This document shows, piece after piece, positions 41,626 to 54,820 of a stretch of DNA of 64,000 nucleotides. The stretch is from Takashimella koratensis. Its lineage: Eukaryota > Basidiomycota > Tremellomycetes > Trichosporonales > Tetragoniomycetaceae. The translations under genes were made by a program, and so were the position numbers. The notes beneath the pieces were generated by a model, which was not told where the DNA came from, ran no database searches, and saw only the letters and a list, made by a program, of their open reading frames with translations. The stretch spans positions 744,001 through 808,000 of the forward strand of contig BCKT01000006.1 in assembly GCA_003116875.1 (NCBI GenBank), in the 5' to 3' direction. Each line of letters opens with the position of its first letter. Within the stretch, counting starts at the first letter, position 1.

Positions 41626-44600
41626 TCACCAAACCGCCTCGGTGATAGGCCACCACCCGATCCCAACTTCTTCACCTACATCCGTCGCTTGTAATGGTGG
41701 CAAGATATCCACCCCGCCCACCCCTTCTTCCCCAGCCTCGGCTCCTGTACCCGTGACCATCAAACAACGACGAACTTTACCCGCGTTCAACAGGTGTTCG
41801 AGGATATCGTTCTGTTCGGCTCTGTCCAATATCGGAGAGATAACGTCACGTAATCGAACCTGTTTATCGACAATGACAAAGACGAATCAGTAAGGCACAT
41901 ATCACGCCAGGTTCGGGGTTCGGTATTGGAGGAGGACCACCTCGCCATTGGGGACGGGGAACCTTTACTCACCTCGCTTTGACCAGGGCGCGACATGATA
42001 TATCCCTTGACGGTACGGACCAATCTCAACCACTCGTCTTCCACCAAGTTCCCCCAGATATCCAACCACCGCCTTGGCAATTGCCTCGCTTTGTCCACGC
42101 CGCCCGAGGACTTGTCGGTGAGCGTGAAGTCGTTTGTGAAGCGGTTCATGGTCCATTGGGACCAGAAAGAAATATCGACCAAACGAGCGGTTTCTGAGCT
42201 TGTCCAGAAGACTGACGGTTTCGAGGATGCAGCGAGATGTGCCAAGACCATTGACAGGTGGAGAGGCGTGATCGATAGCTGGGCCTGGGGGGAAACCCAT
42301 CAGTCAGTTCGAGTGGAGGACATTACCCCTAATCAACTAGGACTCACCGCCATCTCGGGCTTGGTTAACCCCACAGCTCCTGCAGCCTTGACTAGTCTCA
42401 ACAATTTCTTCACGACGCCATCACTCGGTACCTCGAGCGCGCCGGGCCAGAACCGCAGAACAGACGGGTCAGGAGGTGCCGATTCCTCATCGTCGATCTC
42501 AATGATCGACGCACGCCTAGTCCCGCGGAGGTCAAACTCAAACTTGTCGTCGTCTGGAGTGTAAAGACAAGTCAATGGTCAATGAAAGCCCCTCGGGGAC
42601 CGGAACCTATACTTGACTCACCCAGTGATCGGGTATTGTATGGATCCTTTGCAACGAGGGAAAATACTACGGGCTTGAAATCAAAATCGACCTGTTGCGA
42701 ATCTCGTCAGCGCCCATTTCAAACACTCCCAAGAATTCCCTTACCTCATCATTCGAGACCATATCCATAAGCGCGGCCAACCAACCAGCTTTCCCAATAA
42801 GCGGGAAATCAAGTGTACACCCAGGCTTGAACAATCTCTTGAATTCCTCGGCTTCTGGCCAGATTGAAGGTGGCAAAGTTCCATTACTCGCGTTCTCCCA
42901 AGCAACCGAGAACTGGTAGGCTCGATCGGCTTTCAGGCCCATGTCGATTTTACGTCGACTAAGGAGGATACCGGAATGGATCATGGCCTGCAGTTTGGGG
43001 TCAACGCTCTCTCGTTGGTCATAGCCCTCCATCAACTTGGTGGCGACGGATCGATCCCATGTCTCGACCGGACTCCCAACCAGGATCTAGGAATTGATCA
43101 GCATAGTCACCCTTCGACCACACCGATTCAACCGCACCTTGACCAGACCCTTGATCACGACGGACAGCGGATCATCATCCTCGACCTTGACAGGCATCTG
43201 ATGGCTCTTGTCATCGACGATCGAGCCCATCATCATATCGTGTAGTTTCGAATCCTCAGCTTCGTTGCCGGATTCCCACATGCGCTCAATTTTGATAGTC
43301 GATGGTTCCTCCTTGTAATTCCACCGGTACGCCTGGATGACGTCTCCTACCGTTGCCGGGAGGTCGGGTACTGCTTTCTCCGTTTTGTTCTCGAGAGGCG
43401 CGTTGAGTCGCCTATCTCAGTCAGTGATACCCAGCCAACCCCACGACGCAGTCACAACACCACTTACAGCTTGGTCTTGTCCACATGGGCGCGGAGGAAC
43501 GCGATATGTGTCTTGATATCAAACTCAACCACGTCAAGGATGTCATCATCCGGCAATTCGTCGGTACCCCTATACTGGACCCAGACGTTATACCATTCGC
43601 TGACCAAGCGATCAAAGTAGGCCTGAGCGCCTGGACGGGCGTTGTACTTCTTGATCCTGTTGAGGAAGGAAGGACCTTTGATCCCGGGGAAGATCTGGGT
43701 GAGTGCCGCGCGTCCATAAGAGTCGTGACCCGTACCCTGGTTGATGGCGAGGCTATGTGCGACTTTCTCTTTGGCCCTAGCACGGATGATCGCCTCACCG
43801 TCGATAAGGTTGTCCATGTCCTCTTTGGTCCATTGGTGGCGGTTACGTTTTTGCTTCGGAGCACCTGGATCTAGATGATTAATCAGTCCGATGAAAAAAC
43901 AAGCACTCACCTTGAGTCGTCCCGCGCTCTTTCCTGTACCGACGCGGCGGAGCGAGTCGAGCAGGCTTCACCGAAGACGCCCCGGTTTCAGTTCCACTTC
44001 GTCGATAAGCCTTGATATGCCGTTCAATCTCTGCGTCGCTCATCTCCTCTCCCCGTTTCCGAATTCGAATCACCCATTTGGTCAACTCTGGCGTAAAATC
44101 CATCCCGATCCTCGTCGCGATATCTCTAACCTGAACTTCGAGGCGCTCACGAGTAGCGTTCACTTTGGTCATCAATTGATCGAAGATTGCCTTTTGATCC
44201 GCATCGTGCTTTAACCTTGCCGCCCGCGATGGCGCGTTCTGGTTGATCGGTCGAAGTAATCTGTTGGCCTTTTCATTCTTTTCATTCTCAATACCCGACT
44301 TGATCAACTGTGACCGACTGGCCAAGAACGCTTCAGCGTAGTCGTAAGGCATAGCGATATCGTAAGCGAGCCTTTCGATCGATTCTCGATCAGCCACGAG
44401 CCTCTCGCCCGTGTTGGCGTCAAGAGTCGCGTCCAATTCTCGTCGCTGGCCGAAAACAGGTGTGATACTGTGGCTCCATCGGGCGCGTTGTCTAAACGAA
44501 CGAAGGGCTTCGACAGATAGATCAATGACGCCCTTGATCTCGGCCATGCTAGGGAACTGCGGAGGTGTCGGCAACCGGGGGATTGTAACGGGGTTCGGCC

Positions 44601-47600
44601 TCGTAGCGCTCTCGCGAATGCTGACAAACAAGTTGTCGGCCTCCTTCTCAGTCGCGGCGGACATGACACCGGCCAAACTGAGGTCGTCTGTCGCGATACG
44701 ATAGACAGGGACGACATCGTGAAGCAAAAAGTAAGGTGACGACTTGATGTCTCCGCCGAGGGTGACATTCACTTGCTCGCCCGTCGTCGTCGTGCACAGG
44801 AAATCGCCTTGCTCCGGGGTGATCGATGCCGTGGACACCGCTCGAAGAGTACAGAGGGCGTCCAGAAGTGACCGCATTCGGCTCACTCTCATACTCTCGC
44901 CTGCCCCGACGATGGACGCAAACTCGGGCGGGATGTCGGAAAGACGTGTGTCTCGATGATCCTGAAGCCAGTTCCAAAATCCTTCATCATATTGCGAAAC
45001 CATCACACAAGAGAGGTACTCGCCAACGGTGATACTCTCGAAGAAAAAGGGAGCTGCCACGATGCGCGGAGAGACCGAAACGATTGAATGTGAGGTCGGC
45101 GCGGCGTTGATCGCTTTGATCGCTGCCTTGAACAACAGACCAGCTCGAAGTAATCGGCCCGTACGCCAACCATAATTGAAGGCGACCATGTTGGTCTCGC
45201 GCAAGAACGCTTGTCGTTTCGCCGATGTCGACTCGATCTTGACCACTACTGTTGCTTCGTCGGTGGCTGTTGGAGGTGGCGCTGGGTTGTGCGTAACGTT
45301 TGCGTGCTGGACCTGGGCGCTACGCATGTGCGTCTTGACGACATCATCAGGCAAACCGGCAATGTGGAAGAACTCAATTCGAACCCAGCGACCCGTGGTG
45401 GTAGGCATCATCGACGTCGTCTTCTTCACCTTGCCGTCATCCATTAGATCTGCCATGGCCCGCTCAAACACTTGTCGGTCCATCGTCGCCGCGTCCTGTA
45501 AAGGTGTATTGGGAAGCCCAGATCCAGCGACCCTCGCGATCCACAAACGATGCTCGGCTCGAAACTTGTGACGCTCCATCACTCCTCCGAGGTCTGTGAG
45601 ACATTGCAAGATCTCGTTACGGCGACGAATCATAGAGAGCGATTTACGATCTAGAAACAGGTCAGCGTTATCATTAGACAAGACTTACTCTTGATCATTC
45701 CGGCCTTGGGAGTATCATCGGCTGGTGGCGGTACAATCTCAATCTCGCTTAGAGGCTCAGGGGTTTCTTCCCTCAGATATTGCAATGCCGCGTTGACCTC
45801 GGCCTCGCCCACCACGGGCTGGACTTCTATTGCTTCCAGGGATGCAAGATCGGGTACGGGATCGATCGACAGATTGAGAGCTTCACTCGTCTCCTCGAGA
45901 GGTACGACCACCTCTACCGTGTTCCGCTTACGACGAGTTCGCGCCGGCGCTTCTTCCACGTCGATAGGCTCGGGCGTATGCATCTCGCGTTTTCGTTGTC
46001 GGCTCGACTCGCGCAACGCTGGCTCGCTTGTGCCATGTGTCTCAGCATCGATGACGATGGGTTGATCAGCAGGTTGGGTGACTGCAGCCAATGTCGATGG
46101 TCCAGCCGAATCCGAAACGCCTGGGACATCCTCCACCTCAACCTCGATGCGATTACCCGTCTTGCTGCGCTTCGATCCCTGCTCCTCGTCATCTACGACC
46201 GTGGCTTTGCTGGGTCGACCTCGTTTCCGCGGCTGCTGTGGTGCTGACGAGCCCGAAGATTCGCCAGGTGGCATCGCCCAAGCCGTAGTCAGAACTGCAA
46301 CAGGCGGGACACCGCTCGCATTCGCCTCGGCGAGTTCCTTGTAATATCCAGGCGTCTGTCCCTCAGCGAGCACCGCGGCTGGAATAGGAGGCGGAGGGCC
46401 GAGTCCGAGGTAACCCGTTGGAGCGGGAACGAGAACGCCCTCTTTCTTAATCCAAATCAAAATAGGGGGGATGTTGGCAGCCGGTGCAACATTAGGAAGA
46501 ACATGACGAGCGCGACCCCCTTTCTCGTCAATGATCTGGACCCATTTCCTGGGCCGACCTCGCTCCTGATTCTCGTTATCGTACTTGAACTCTTTCGACG
46601 ATTTCGGCGCCTTGGGTGCTTTTGGTTTCGACGATTTTGATGGACGCGGCCGAGGCGTCGTCTGCTCTGATACATTGGAAACAGCTCGTTCCGCGGTCAC
46701 ACGAGGACCCCGCTTCTTCCCTCTCCGCCCGTGTGTAGTTTTATCGATTCCAAGCTTGACTTTCCCGCTGCCTGATGGCATCAAGCCCAGGGCCATCTCA
46801 TCGTAGGTCGCATAGAGATTGTTGATGGACGGCCAAAAGGTTCGGTACGAGACGTCGGCGAAGTGCCGGGCGGTCGAATGAACAGGGGTTACTTCGGTAT
46901 CAGGAGGTTGATGCAGGGCAGCGAGGTGACGCTGATAGTTGGCGATAGTGAAGATACGCAACCGACGTTCACGTGTGGCGCTCTCGACTTGACCACAAAC
47001 AGCCAAATGACTGAGATGCGGAGGTGTCCACCCCTTCTCCGCGATTCGCAGCCAGTAATCAACGAACCGGACTTGGCGAGTGGTCAGCCCAGCGAGGATT
47101 TGCTGTAAGAGGGTCAGTGCGTGTTCAGCATTGACCACCACTCACCGCTTGGGTTCCTCCGTCTTCGCCGAAACCTTCCACAACCTTGACGACTTGGTAG
47201 GCGAACGACTGGGTTAGCATCGCCTTGACAGGCTGAACGCTCATCTGCGCAATGTCTACAGAGTTAGCTCAATATATCCATGTACTTACCCTCAGATGTC
47301 GAAGTCGAAGCCAGAGGTTGTTCGCCTTTGTTGGCGAGGTTGTATTTGGTGAGACTGAGCAGAGACGACGCTTTTCGATTGACCCGATGCACGATTCCTT
47401 CTTTGGCCAAGGCGTCGACATGCCTCATCAGTTGCCGACGATTAGCGACGACGTACGATCCTCTCCATCCCTGATTCAGTGTCAGCTCGTTAAATCCTAG
47501 CTAGCAATACTCACGAGTACAACGAGGAGACGATTTGCGCGAAGCTGGTGATTCTTCAGCCCCGGGTGATCGAGGACCTGGATTAGGCGATCCTTGACGA

Positions 47601-48846
47601 CGTGGCCGATCATCAATTCGGTTTCAGTGAGGGGAGGGAAATGCAGACCCAGATGGTCGATCCTGACGTCGTAAGGACGGCCATCCTCGTCTTCGTCATC
47701 ATCATCCTCGTCGGCCTCCTCCGGCTCATCGTCGACCTCTTTTTCAGTTGACTCAATGGCCGCGCTCGATGCCGGAACCGCCGACGAGGTAGCGACGGGC
47801 TGAGGTTGGTTTTGTCTCGTCCATTCCAGATACACCTCGTTCTTGTCGGCAAATGTATGGAACAGATTCAAACTCGTGGCTGTCTGTTGATGGTGGTATG
47901 GCACTTTTTTACTGGATCAGTTAGTACGGTCCTGTGGGGGCTTTGGCTTACAGAAGACCACGCGCGAGGAGGACCTTGACATGGTAGAAGATGTCCTTGG
48001 AGTGCAAGTTCTGGGCTTGGGCGAGTTGCAGGGAGGAGAGACCTTCTGAACGACTTTGGGCAACGAGCATGAGCGTGTAGAGCGCGGCAGGCCCAATAGC
48101 AGCGATCTAAAACAGCAGGAGACAGTTAGCTCGAACTGTGAGGAGAAATACGATAGACTCACCGTCTCGTGCGAGCCTGTTAGACGAAAGTACATCTCGT
48201 CGCTTGTGGTCCTAATCCTCAAGCGTTCGCCCCATCTCTTCTTCAACTCCTGGTAATCATCTTTCTTGATAGGTGGACCGTCTGCTCCGCCATCATCTTC
48301 GTCCAGTACGCGGATAAGCGGCAAGGCAGGGGTGAACCCCTTGGGCGCGGCATCACTGTCATCGCGCTTCTTCCCCTTCTTCGTCGGTACCGGAGGAGCC
48401 TCGTGGAGAGACGCCTCGTATGCTCCATAGTCGGATGGAAGAGGAGCACTCCCAAGGTCGCTCTGGCTGGTTACTGGTGTCACGGGGTAGGAAGTGATAA
48501 TGACCTCGATTGATGGGTGGCGAGAGAGTAGAGAGAAGGTATATTTGAAGAGATCATCGTCGACATTCGAGTCGAGAGTCTGGACATGACGTTGCAACTT
48601 GCCCGGCTCGCATCCTGCACATAGATCAGCAACCGTCAATTGCCGTACCACTGAATGAGATGATTCAGGAGACTTTTGTTGACACGAAGAAGGTTGGGGG
48701 AGCGTTCGCTTCGGCGCGTGTTCGAATCTGAGATGAATAGATAGATGAAAGAAGGGAGGCTGCAGGGTGGGGGTCTAGAGCTTACCGAGTACACCTTCGA
48801 ATGCTGCGTATTCGACGCACGCTTCGAGGAGCTCGTGGATCCGCAT
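41626..48846 (-). CDS. TFC3: TFIIIC B-block-binding subunit (tau138/Tfc3, GTF3C1 type)
   Basis: Fifteen exons (48846-48786, 48614-48163, 48106-47952, 47911-47515, 47470-47290, 47255-47146, 47102-45689, 45650-43911, 43870-43468, 43411-43138, 43086-42745, 42691-42622, 42553-42348, 42284-41973, 41859-41626) give 2116 residues. The N-terminus (ELLEACVEYAAFEGVLG) and the winged-helix segment at about 171-225 (IGPAALYTLMLVAQSRSEGLSSLQLAQAQNLHSKDIFYHVKVLLARGLL) are the B-block-binding signature. This subunit recognises the B box of tRNA genes and nucleates Pol III initiation complexes. An acidic run (EADEDDDDEDED) and two AT-hook-like motifs (ERGRPRKW, RKRGRPSK) follow; a second winged-helix-like part (SMIRRRNEILQCLTDLGGVM) opens exon 8. 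It is divergent to UTP13. Confidence 0.9.
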
Positions 48847-49336
48847 GGCGAGCGGGATAGCTCGAGGGAGGTAGTGGAAGAGTCGTGGGACGGGATGGGA
48901 AGGAGGATGAAGGAGAATGATGGGTTGATGGCGAGGGAGAAAAAACGACGACGACGAGTTGGCTGCTGGGTGGCAATTCGCTATCACTCGTATACAACGC
49001 CTACACGATAGTCCAGTCAGCTTGCAAGCGAGGGTCACTGGCTCTCTAGTGGACTGCTGTCTCGTCGAGCCAATGCATGCATACATCTATCCCTGGTACC
49101 ACGTATCTCTTGCATCCCATCTCACTCGCTGGGGTGCATGATTCACAGTGAAGGGTTTGTGCGCGATATAAAGCTTTGTTGACAAGGGTTGATGCTGTTG
49201 TAGGGCTTGTTATTTCCTCCCCCCGGATAATTCCCGGATCCACCTCCACTTTGTGCTAAGTTTTTTCAACACTGTCGGTCCACTTGTCTCCTGCTTCAAC
49301 ATCCCCATACCAGCCCCGACAACTCAGCTCACAAGC
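48847..49336. promoter_or_regulatory. Divergent intergenic region, TFC3 / UTP13
   Basis: A 490-bp region separating the starts of a Pol III factor and a U3 processome protein. It contains a CCCCGG-flanked segment near 49220-49240 and a T-run at 49260-49265, 70 bp before the UTP13 start. Shared control of the two genes is possible but not shown. Confidence 0.5.
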
Positions 49337-52300
49337 ATGAACGGGCAGTCCTCGAAACGAGCGCTCAAGACGAGGTGAGCCTTGATACCATACAGACATT
49401 CCACCCCTCTTCCAAGGCTCACTAGAGCCCCCACTGACCAACTGTATCCAGTTTCCGACCGTCGCCAACCTCCATTCGACCATTGTACACCGGCGGCCCC
49501 GTCCTGCTCACAAAAGATGGCGAGTGGCTCATCTCCACTATGGGCGAGGAGGTCGTCGTTACAGAAGTCCGCACAGGCTTAGGTGTCGCCCGAATTAAAG
49601 GTGTAAGTAGTTGCAGCCTAACGGGATCAGCAACAGCTAATAATCAACCCCAGGACACCACGGCCATCACGTCTCTCGCCTTGTCATACCATACCTCCCC
49701 TCCCACGATCGTCACATGTCACCAATCCAACACAATACGCTACTACCCTCTTCCCGACTCTTTACCCACCGGCTCGACCCCAACCCTTCTGACTTTTACC
49801 CGAGCCCTCCCGAAAGCTTCGACCGCACCCATCCTCGTCTCTGCCGTCTCGCCCGACTCGGCGCTGCTCGCGACCGGTTCCTCGGACGGTATCGTCAAGG
49901 TATGGGACCTTGAAGGGGGTTACGTCACGCATATCTTCCGTGGTCACGGTGGACCCGTATCGACTCTGCGATTTAGCTTCCCAGCCGCTGGCGAGGAGCG
50001 ACAGCGAATGGAACTGTGGACGGGGTCTACCGACGCTAAAGTCAGGGTCTACGACTTGCGAGACGCGACAGCGCGAGTCGTTGGCGGGGGCGGCGGGAGC
50101 AAGCCGAAAGAAGTGCTCGAGGGCCACGTCAGTGTCGTTCGTGGGATCGATGTTAGCGAAGACGGACGATGGGCGATCACAGGCGGTCGTGATAGGGTTG
50201 TTTTGGTTTGGGACATGTCGGAGGCGAAGAAATCGCTCAAGGGGAAGTCGACCGGCCCGAAAGTCGTACAGACTATCATGCCGAACGAGCAGGTCGAAGT
50301 CTGCGGTCTCTTACCCCTCGGTCAAAGAGTTAGCGGCAGTCAAAATGACAGGTTGCTGTGTTTTACGGCGGGTGATAAGGGGCTCGTGCGAGTGTGGGAC
50401 GTTTTGAAGGGGACCGAGGTGGCCACGATGAAGGGTGTCGAGGGAGTCGACGAGACCGAGGTTGACGACGACGAGCAGCAGGGTGTCGTCAATGTCTTGT
50501 GAGTCATCAAGATCTTGCGTTTGCTAATGAAAGATATGATGCTTCATCTTCTTCTCTTGTCTCTGTCCACGCCGACCAAAATATCATTTACCACTCCCTG
50601 GGCACTGCAACCACCACTCGACAGATTGTCGGATTCAATGACGACATTATCGACTCTACCTTCCTCTCTTCCTCTGGCTCGTCTCAATCTCACCTCGCGC
50701 TGGCGGCCAACTCGAATCTCATCCGGCTCTACTCGTTGTCCAACTTTGACGCTCGGCTGTTGTCGGGTCACAAGGACATGGTGCTGTGTCTCGACAAGTC
50801 GGCGGACGGGCGGTGGTTGGTGAGCGGGAGTAAAGACCGGACCGCTCGGGTATGGGCGCCGGTGGTAGATGGGACGCAGACGACGTGGCGGTGTGTGGCG
50901 ATCTGCGAGGGTCACGCCGAGGCTGTGGGTGCTGTCGCAATGTCGCGAAAGATGGACGAGAAGGGTCAAAGCGGTCGATTCCTCTTCACGGCCAGTCAAG
51001 ATCGTACGATCAAGATGTGGGACCTCACTTCCGTCCCACTAGATGAGATTCCAGGCCAACCGATCAAGGCGCGATCAGTGGCGACTCTGCGTGTGGCTGA
51101 GAAGGATATCAACGCTCTCGATTTGGCGCCGAACGACCGGTTCTTGGTCTCGGGGTCGCAGGATAAACTCGTCAAGGTGTTTGAAGTGGACTTTGCGCCT
51201 ACTCCAGGTGGAGCGAGCGGGGCGGTAAGGCATATCGGAACGTGCAAGGGACATAGACGAGGTGTCTGGACAGTCAAGTTCAGCAAGGTGGACCGTATTG
51301 TCGTGAGCGGGGCTGCAGACCGGACGATCAAGCTGTGGAGTTTGGATGACTTTTCTTGCTTAAAGGTGAGGTCAGCATGTGGGACGTGTCTGACTCCCCT
51401 AGACGTTCGAGGGCCACACCAACTCGGTTCTCCGTGTCGACTTTTTGTCAGCAGGACAACAGCTCGTGTCGTCGGCTTCTGACGGGCTCGTCAAGCTCTG
51501 GAACATTCGCGATGAAGAGTGTATCAAGACGTTGGACAACCACGAGGACAAGGTGAGGAAAACTTAAGACAGGTGTCAGGTTGTGCTACAGCTAAGTCTT
51601 GCAGATTTGGGCCTTGACCGTGTCCGATGACGAGAAGACGATCGTCTCAGCAGGTGCAGACTCGCTGGCAACGTTCTGGGAAGACTCGACAGAGGTGGAG
51701 CAGGCTGAGAAGAACGAGGCGCTTGTGAAGGCTGTCCAGAGGTGGGTTCTGATGCATGCGCAGAGGAGCAATCGCTGATTGTATTTAGCGAACAAGACTT
51801 CAATAATTACCTGAGTCTGAAAGACTACCGTCGCGCAATCTTGCTCGCGTTGGCCATGTCTCAGCCTGGCCGCTTGCTGTCCCTATTCAACATCGTCCTC
51901 GCTGCTAATGCTCCCGGATCGTTGACCGGGGCTGTCGAAGTCGACGAGATCATCCGCACTCTCTCTGGCCTTGACCTTGTCCGGCTCCTCAAACACGTGC
52001 GCGACTGGAACTCGAATGCACGGACGAGTGGAGTCGCGCAGGCTGTCTTGTATGCTATCTTGCACCTTCGCACGCCTGAGGAAATTATCGAGGCCTTCAA
52101 CGCGGCAAACAAGGGACCCGACCTCGATGCCGACGCCGACGCTGAGAACGCAGACGAGGCGGCTGAAGTCGTCAAGCCGAAGAAAGGGAAGAACGGGGTA
52201 GCGCAGGTCGTTGGGATCAGGGAATTGTTGGATGGACTGATCCCTTATTCGGAACGGCATTTCACTCGAATCGACAAGTTGGTTCAGGAGAGTTATATGC

Positions 52301-52365
52301 TGGATTACACGATTAGTGAGATGGATGGAGGGTTGTTTGGGGGCGAGGTCATGGAGACGGAGTAG
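49337..52365 (+). CDS. UTP13: U3 snoRNP/SSU processome WD40 protein Utp13 (TBL3)
   Basis: Seven exons (49337-49374, 49452-49602, 49654-50498, 50534-51365, 51403-51552, 51605-51741, 51789-52365) encode 909 residues. Many WD repeats are visible, for example SSDGIVKVWDLEGGYV, GGRDRVVLVWDMSEA, SGSKDRTARVWAPV, TASQDRTIKMWDLT, SGAADRTIKLWSLDD and [30 protein letters not shown]. They form two propellers. The C-terminal Utp13 domain begins QDFNNYLSLKDYRRAILLALAMSQPGRLLSLFNIV. The protein belongs to the UtpB complex, acting in nucleolar 18S rRNA processing. The intron 49603-49653 is 51 nt, has no stop and is a multiple of three; retention would insert 17 residues between the second and third exons. 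Confidence 0.94.
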
Positions 52366-52559
52366 TGTTGAGCAATCATTCATTTGGAATCATCATTGTA
52401 TGCATGGGGTGTGTATCAACAGGAAGAGACAGAGAGTAAGAGTCGATAGGCGGATTCCTGCGTCAGAAGCAGATCAGTCCAAGCTCAGTCCGGTCATCAG
52501 AACGCGTCAAGCAATCGAAAAGCTCTTGGCCCGAGGGCGTAAGCGTTTCCGTTCACTGA
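52366..52559. other. Short convergent 3' region
   Basis: 194 bp between two convergent stop codons; nothing else was seen. Confidence 0.4.
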
Positions 52560-54036
52560 TCACCAGGTGGATGAAAACTTGTCCACCGACTGTCCCGAGC
52601 TCGCAAGGAATCGGGAAAGCGAGCGACCATTCGTGATCGACTCAGAGGCCGAAGCGGTCTCTCGACCCTCTGCACGAGCAGTGAGCTGCTGGGAGACGTC
52701 TGAGAGCCAGAGGACGACACCGGAGTCCATGGTTTTCGCCATGTCGACAGTATCGAGGAAGGCTGTGTCGGGGATGGCACCGCGCGAAACAGCGTCTTTG
52801 GGGTTGTCAGCGGTTTTCGAGTGGTGCATGACAGAAGATCGAGAAAGGAACATGACTCACTGTATTGGAAAGCGTTGAGCTTGGAGATGGGAACGAGAAC
52901 CGGGATGAGAGTCTCGCCATCGTGTTGCTTGGCAGAACGATCGTACGCGCTGACAGTGGTAAAGTAAGTCCCGCAGGTGCTTGCGATACTGTGAAACCCA
53001 GCTTTGTCAGTTTCCGTATACACTTTGTGATCCGAGACTCTCGCGTTCTCCTCGGCTGCCTAAGAGGTGCTCTAGAGGGGAAACTCACCCAGAATCCTTG
53101 CTGGCCATGATCCCGGACAATTCGGGGACGATGAGAAAGTTGGATTGCTTGATGCCGGCTTCTTCATCCAGCTCGTGTCCGACGGCGTCTCTACATGATT
53201 GCACTGTCAGCTCCATTAAGATATGTGTTTGCGTCGCTGAGAACAACGGGGACGCGACACACAAGTGAAGGGAGGCACTGCTAAATTAGACTCACGTCTC
53301 CGACTCCCAACCGCCACTCTTGAGCTTGTCAAGCTTGCCTGCGTGGTTCTCGATCCCGAACCCCACGAGCGCCTGCGACTCCGCATTCGACCCCGCAGTC
53401 ATTGTGATGGCCTTCTGGCGCAACGCCGGGCGGGGCACGAATGCCGCGCTCGCGCAGAGGCCGTAGCTCGGGACAAAGACAAAATTGCGGATGTGAACGC
53501 CTGGGTGAGATAGGAAGTAGTGAGGAAGAGGGAAGGGGAATGGGAAGCGAACGGAGAAGGGGAGGAGGGGGAAGGAAAAAAGGTAGTACAGGTAAGGACC
53601 AACTATACGTCAGTGGAATGAATGTGAATAAGAAGTAAGGGGTGTACAAGTGAAATGGGAAAACAAGAGAGAGAAATGAAATGATAAACTCACTGTTGCA
53701 GCCTGAGGTCGGCTCTTCTGCTCTCTCCACGTACGTGATGGTCTTGTTCTACAGTCAAAGTCTATCAGCCATGCCCACTATCTTGACAGAACCAATTGGT
53801 CGTTGTGTGGCACATCTCATACTCACCTTCTTGCGGCCATCGGGGTGAGTGATCTTGGTCTGGAGCACGTTCAAGCCGGTGTTGCTGAAATCATTGACGA
53901 CCGACCCGTCAGCCACGGGCCAGACGACAGTCGGTGCATCAGTCCCAAAGTCGGTAGCTTTGAAATTGGGGTGGTCGAGGAGCGCGTTGAAGGACGCGGC
54001 GCTGTCGACGATCATGGTCCCGTTCTCAATGGTCAT
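52560..54036 (-). CDS. Unrecognised 311-aa protein
   Basis: Six exons (54036-53827, 53748-53694, 53500-53296, 53190-53089, 52988-52861, 52795-52560) give 311 residues. It starts MTIENGTMIVDSAASFNALLDHPNFKATDFG. The middle part is rich in beta-like residues (VHIRNFVFVPSYGLCASAAFV, then LVGFGIENHAGKLDKLKSGGWESET), and the end is Ser/Thr-rich. No signal peptide or membrane segment is apparent, and I recognise no known family. The N-terminal 60 residues recur in the copy starting at 55078 (GTMIV, DLLRHPNFKAVDFG), proving a local duplication. A TATATA box lies 150-159 bp upstream of the ATG. All splice sites are canonical except a CAAAG acceptor for the last exon. Confidence 0.72.
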
Positions 54037-54143
54037 CTTGTATCAGTAATTGGAATGTAAGTAGTTATGCTGCGGGTGTGTGGAGTGAATACGTCTCGGT
54101 GGGTCTGTGTTGAGCTTGGTGTCAAGTGTGTTGCGTTGGTCGT

Positions 54144-54195
54144 GTTCACTGTTGTGTGAGGTCTCAAATGGTCGCCCAAACCGGGTTTATATATG
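54144..54195 (-). promoter_or_regulatory. TATA box plus 21-bp conserved start-site block
   Basis: On the minus strand the order is CATATATAAA (54186-54195), then 21 bp downstream a 21-bp block (54144-54164) that recurs without change at 55204-55224. The spacing suits a TATA box and a transcription start region. Confidence 0.7.
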
Positions 54196-54531
54196 TTCAA
54201 GGTGGCATAAAGTAACCCGATCTTTCCGGCGTTGTCGTATACAAGGAAAGGCGTCGACCTTTCACCTCGCGTCCGACCAAATCGGTCCACATTGTAACGT
54301 TGCCACGGAGATCAAGCTGATTCACACCCTCGAGCCCGTCCCGATCGCGACGGACCACGGCCAGCGTCACGGCGAGCACAAAGCAACGCACACCGTGCAA
54401 GAGTTGGCTCCACCACATCAGTGGCGATCACAAAGGATGGCTTGAAAAAAATACGGCTCCGGCTCTCACTTGCATGAGCCGGAGAGGGGTCCGTGGGTCC
54501 GTGATACTCGGCGCGAGCAAGTGGGTATGAA

Positions 54532-54577
54532 AGGTGTGGTGGGAGATACTGAGGAGGTGTGGTGGGAGATACTGAGG
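54532..54577. repeat. Two-copy 23-bp direct repeat
   Basis: Two identical adjacent units beginning AGGTGTGGTGGGAG and ending ACTGAGG. Confidence 0.9.
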
Positions 54578-54820
54578 ATCGGCGGTCCGATCTGAACGGA
54601 TACGATCCCGGTTGACTCGACTGAGCGTGGTGGGTGACCCGGGCTACTTGGTCGACGTCCGTGCTGAAGGAGATGAGTGCCAGAGGGTAGTCGGTTAGTC
54701 CGCACGCCGACTGATACGGAGGCGGACATCAACAAAACGGTCGCCCGGCAAAGCCGAACCGTCCAGAGCTTTGAGATCGGGGCAGAATACGCCAGGCTAT
54801 AGTGCTCTATCAGCTGACGT

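Larger units (their letters stand above)
54037..54820. other. Promoter of 311-aa gene and tandem repeat region
   Basis: The first 150 bp are the leader and promoter of the 311-aa gene (TATA at 54186-54195). Beyond that lies a 2x23-bp tandem repeat (54532-54577). Sequence at 54300-54560 resembles 55440-55630, consistent with duplication of the promoter flank. No gene was found. Confidence 0.5.
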
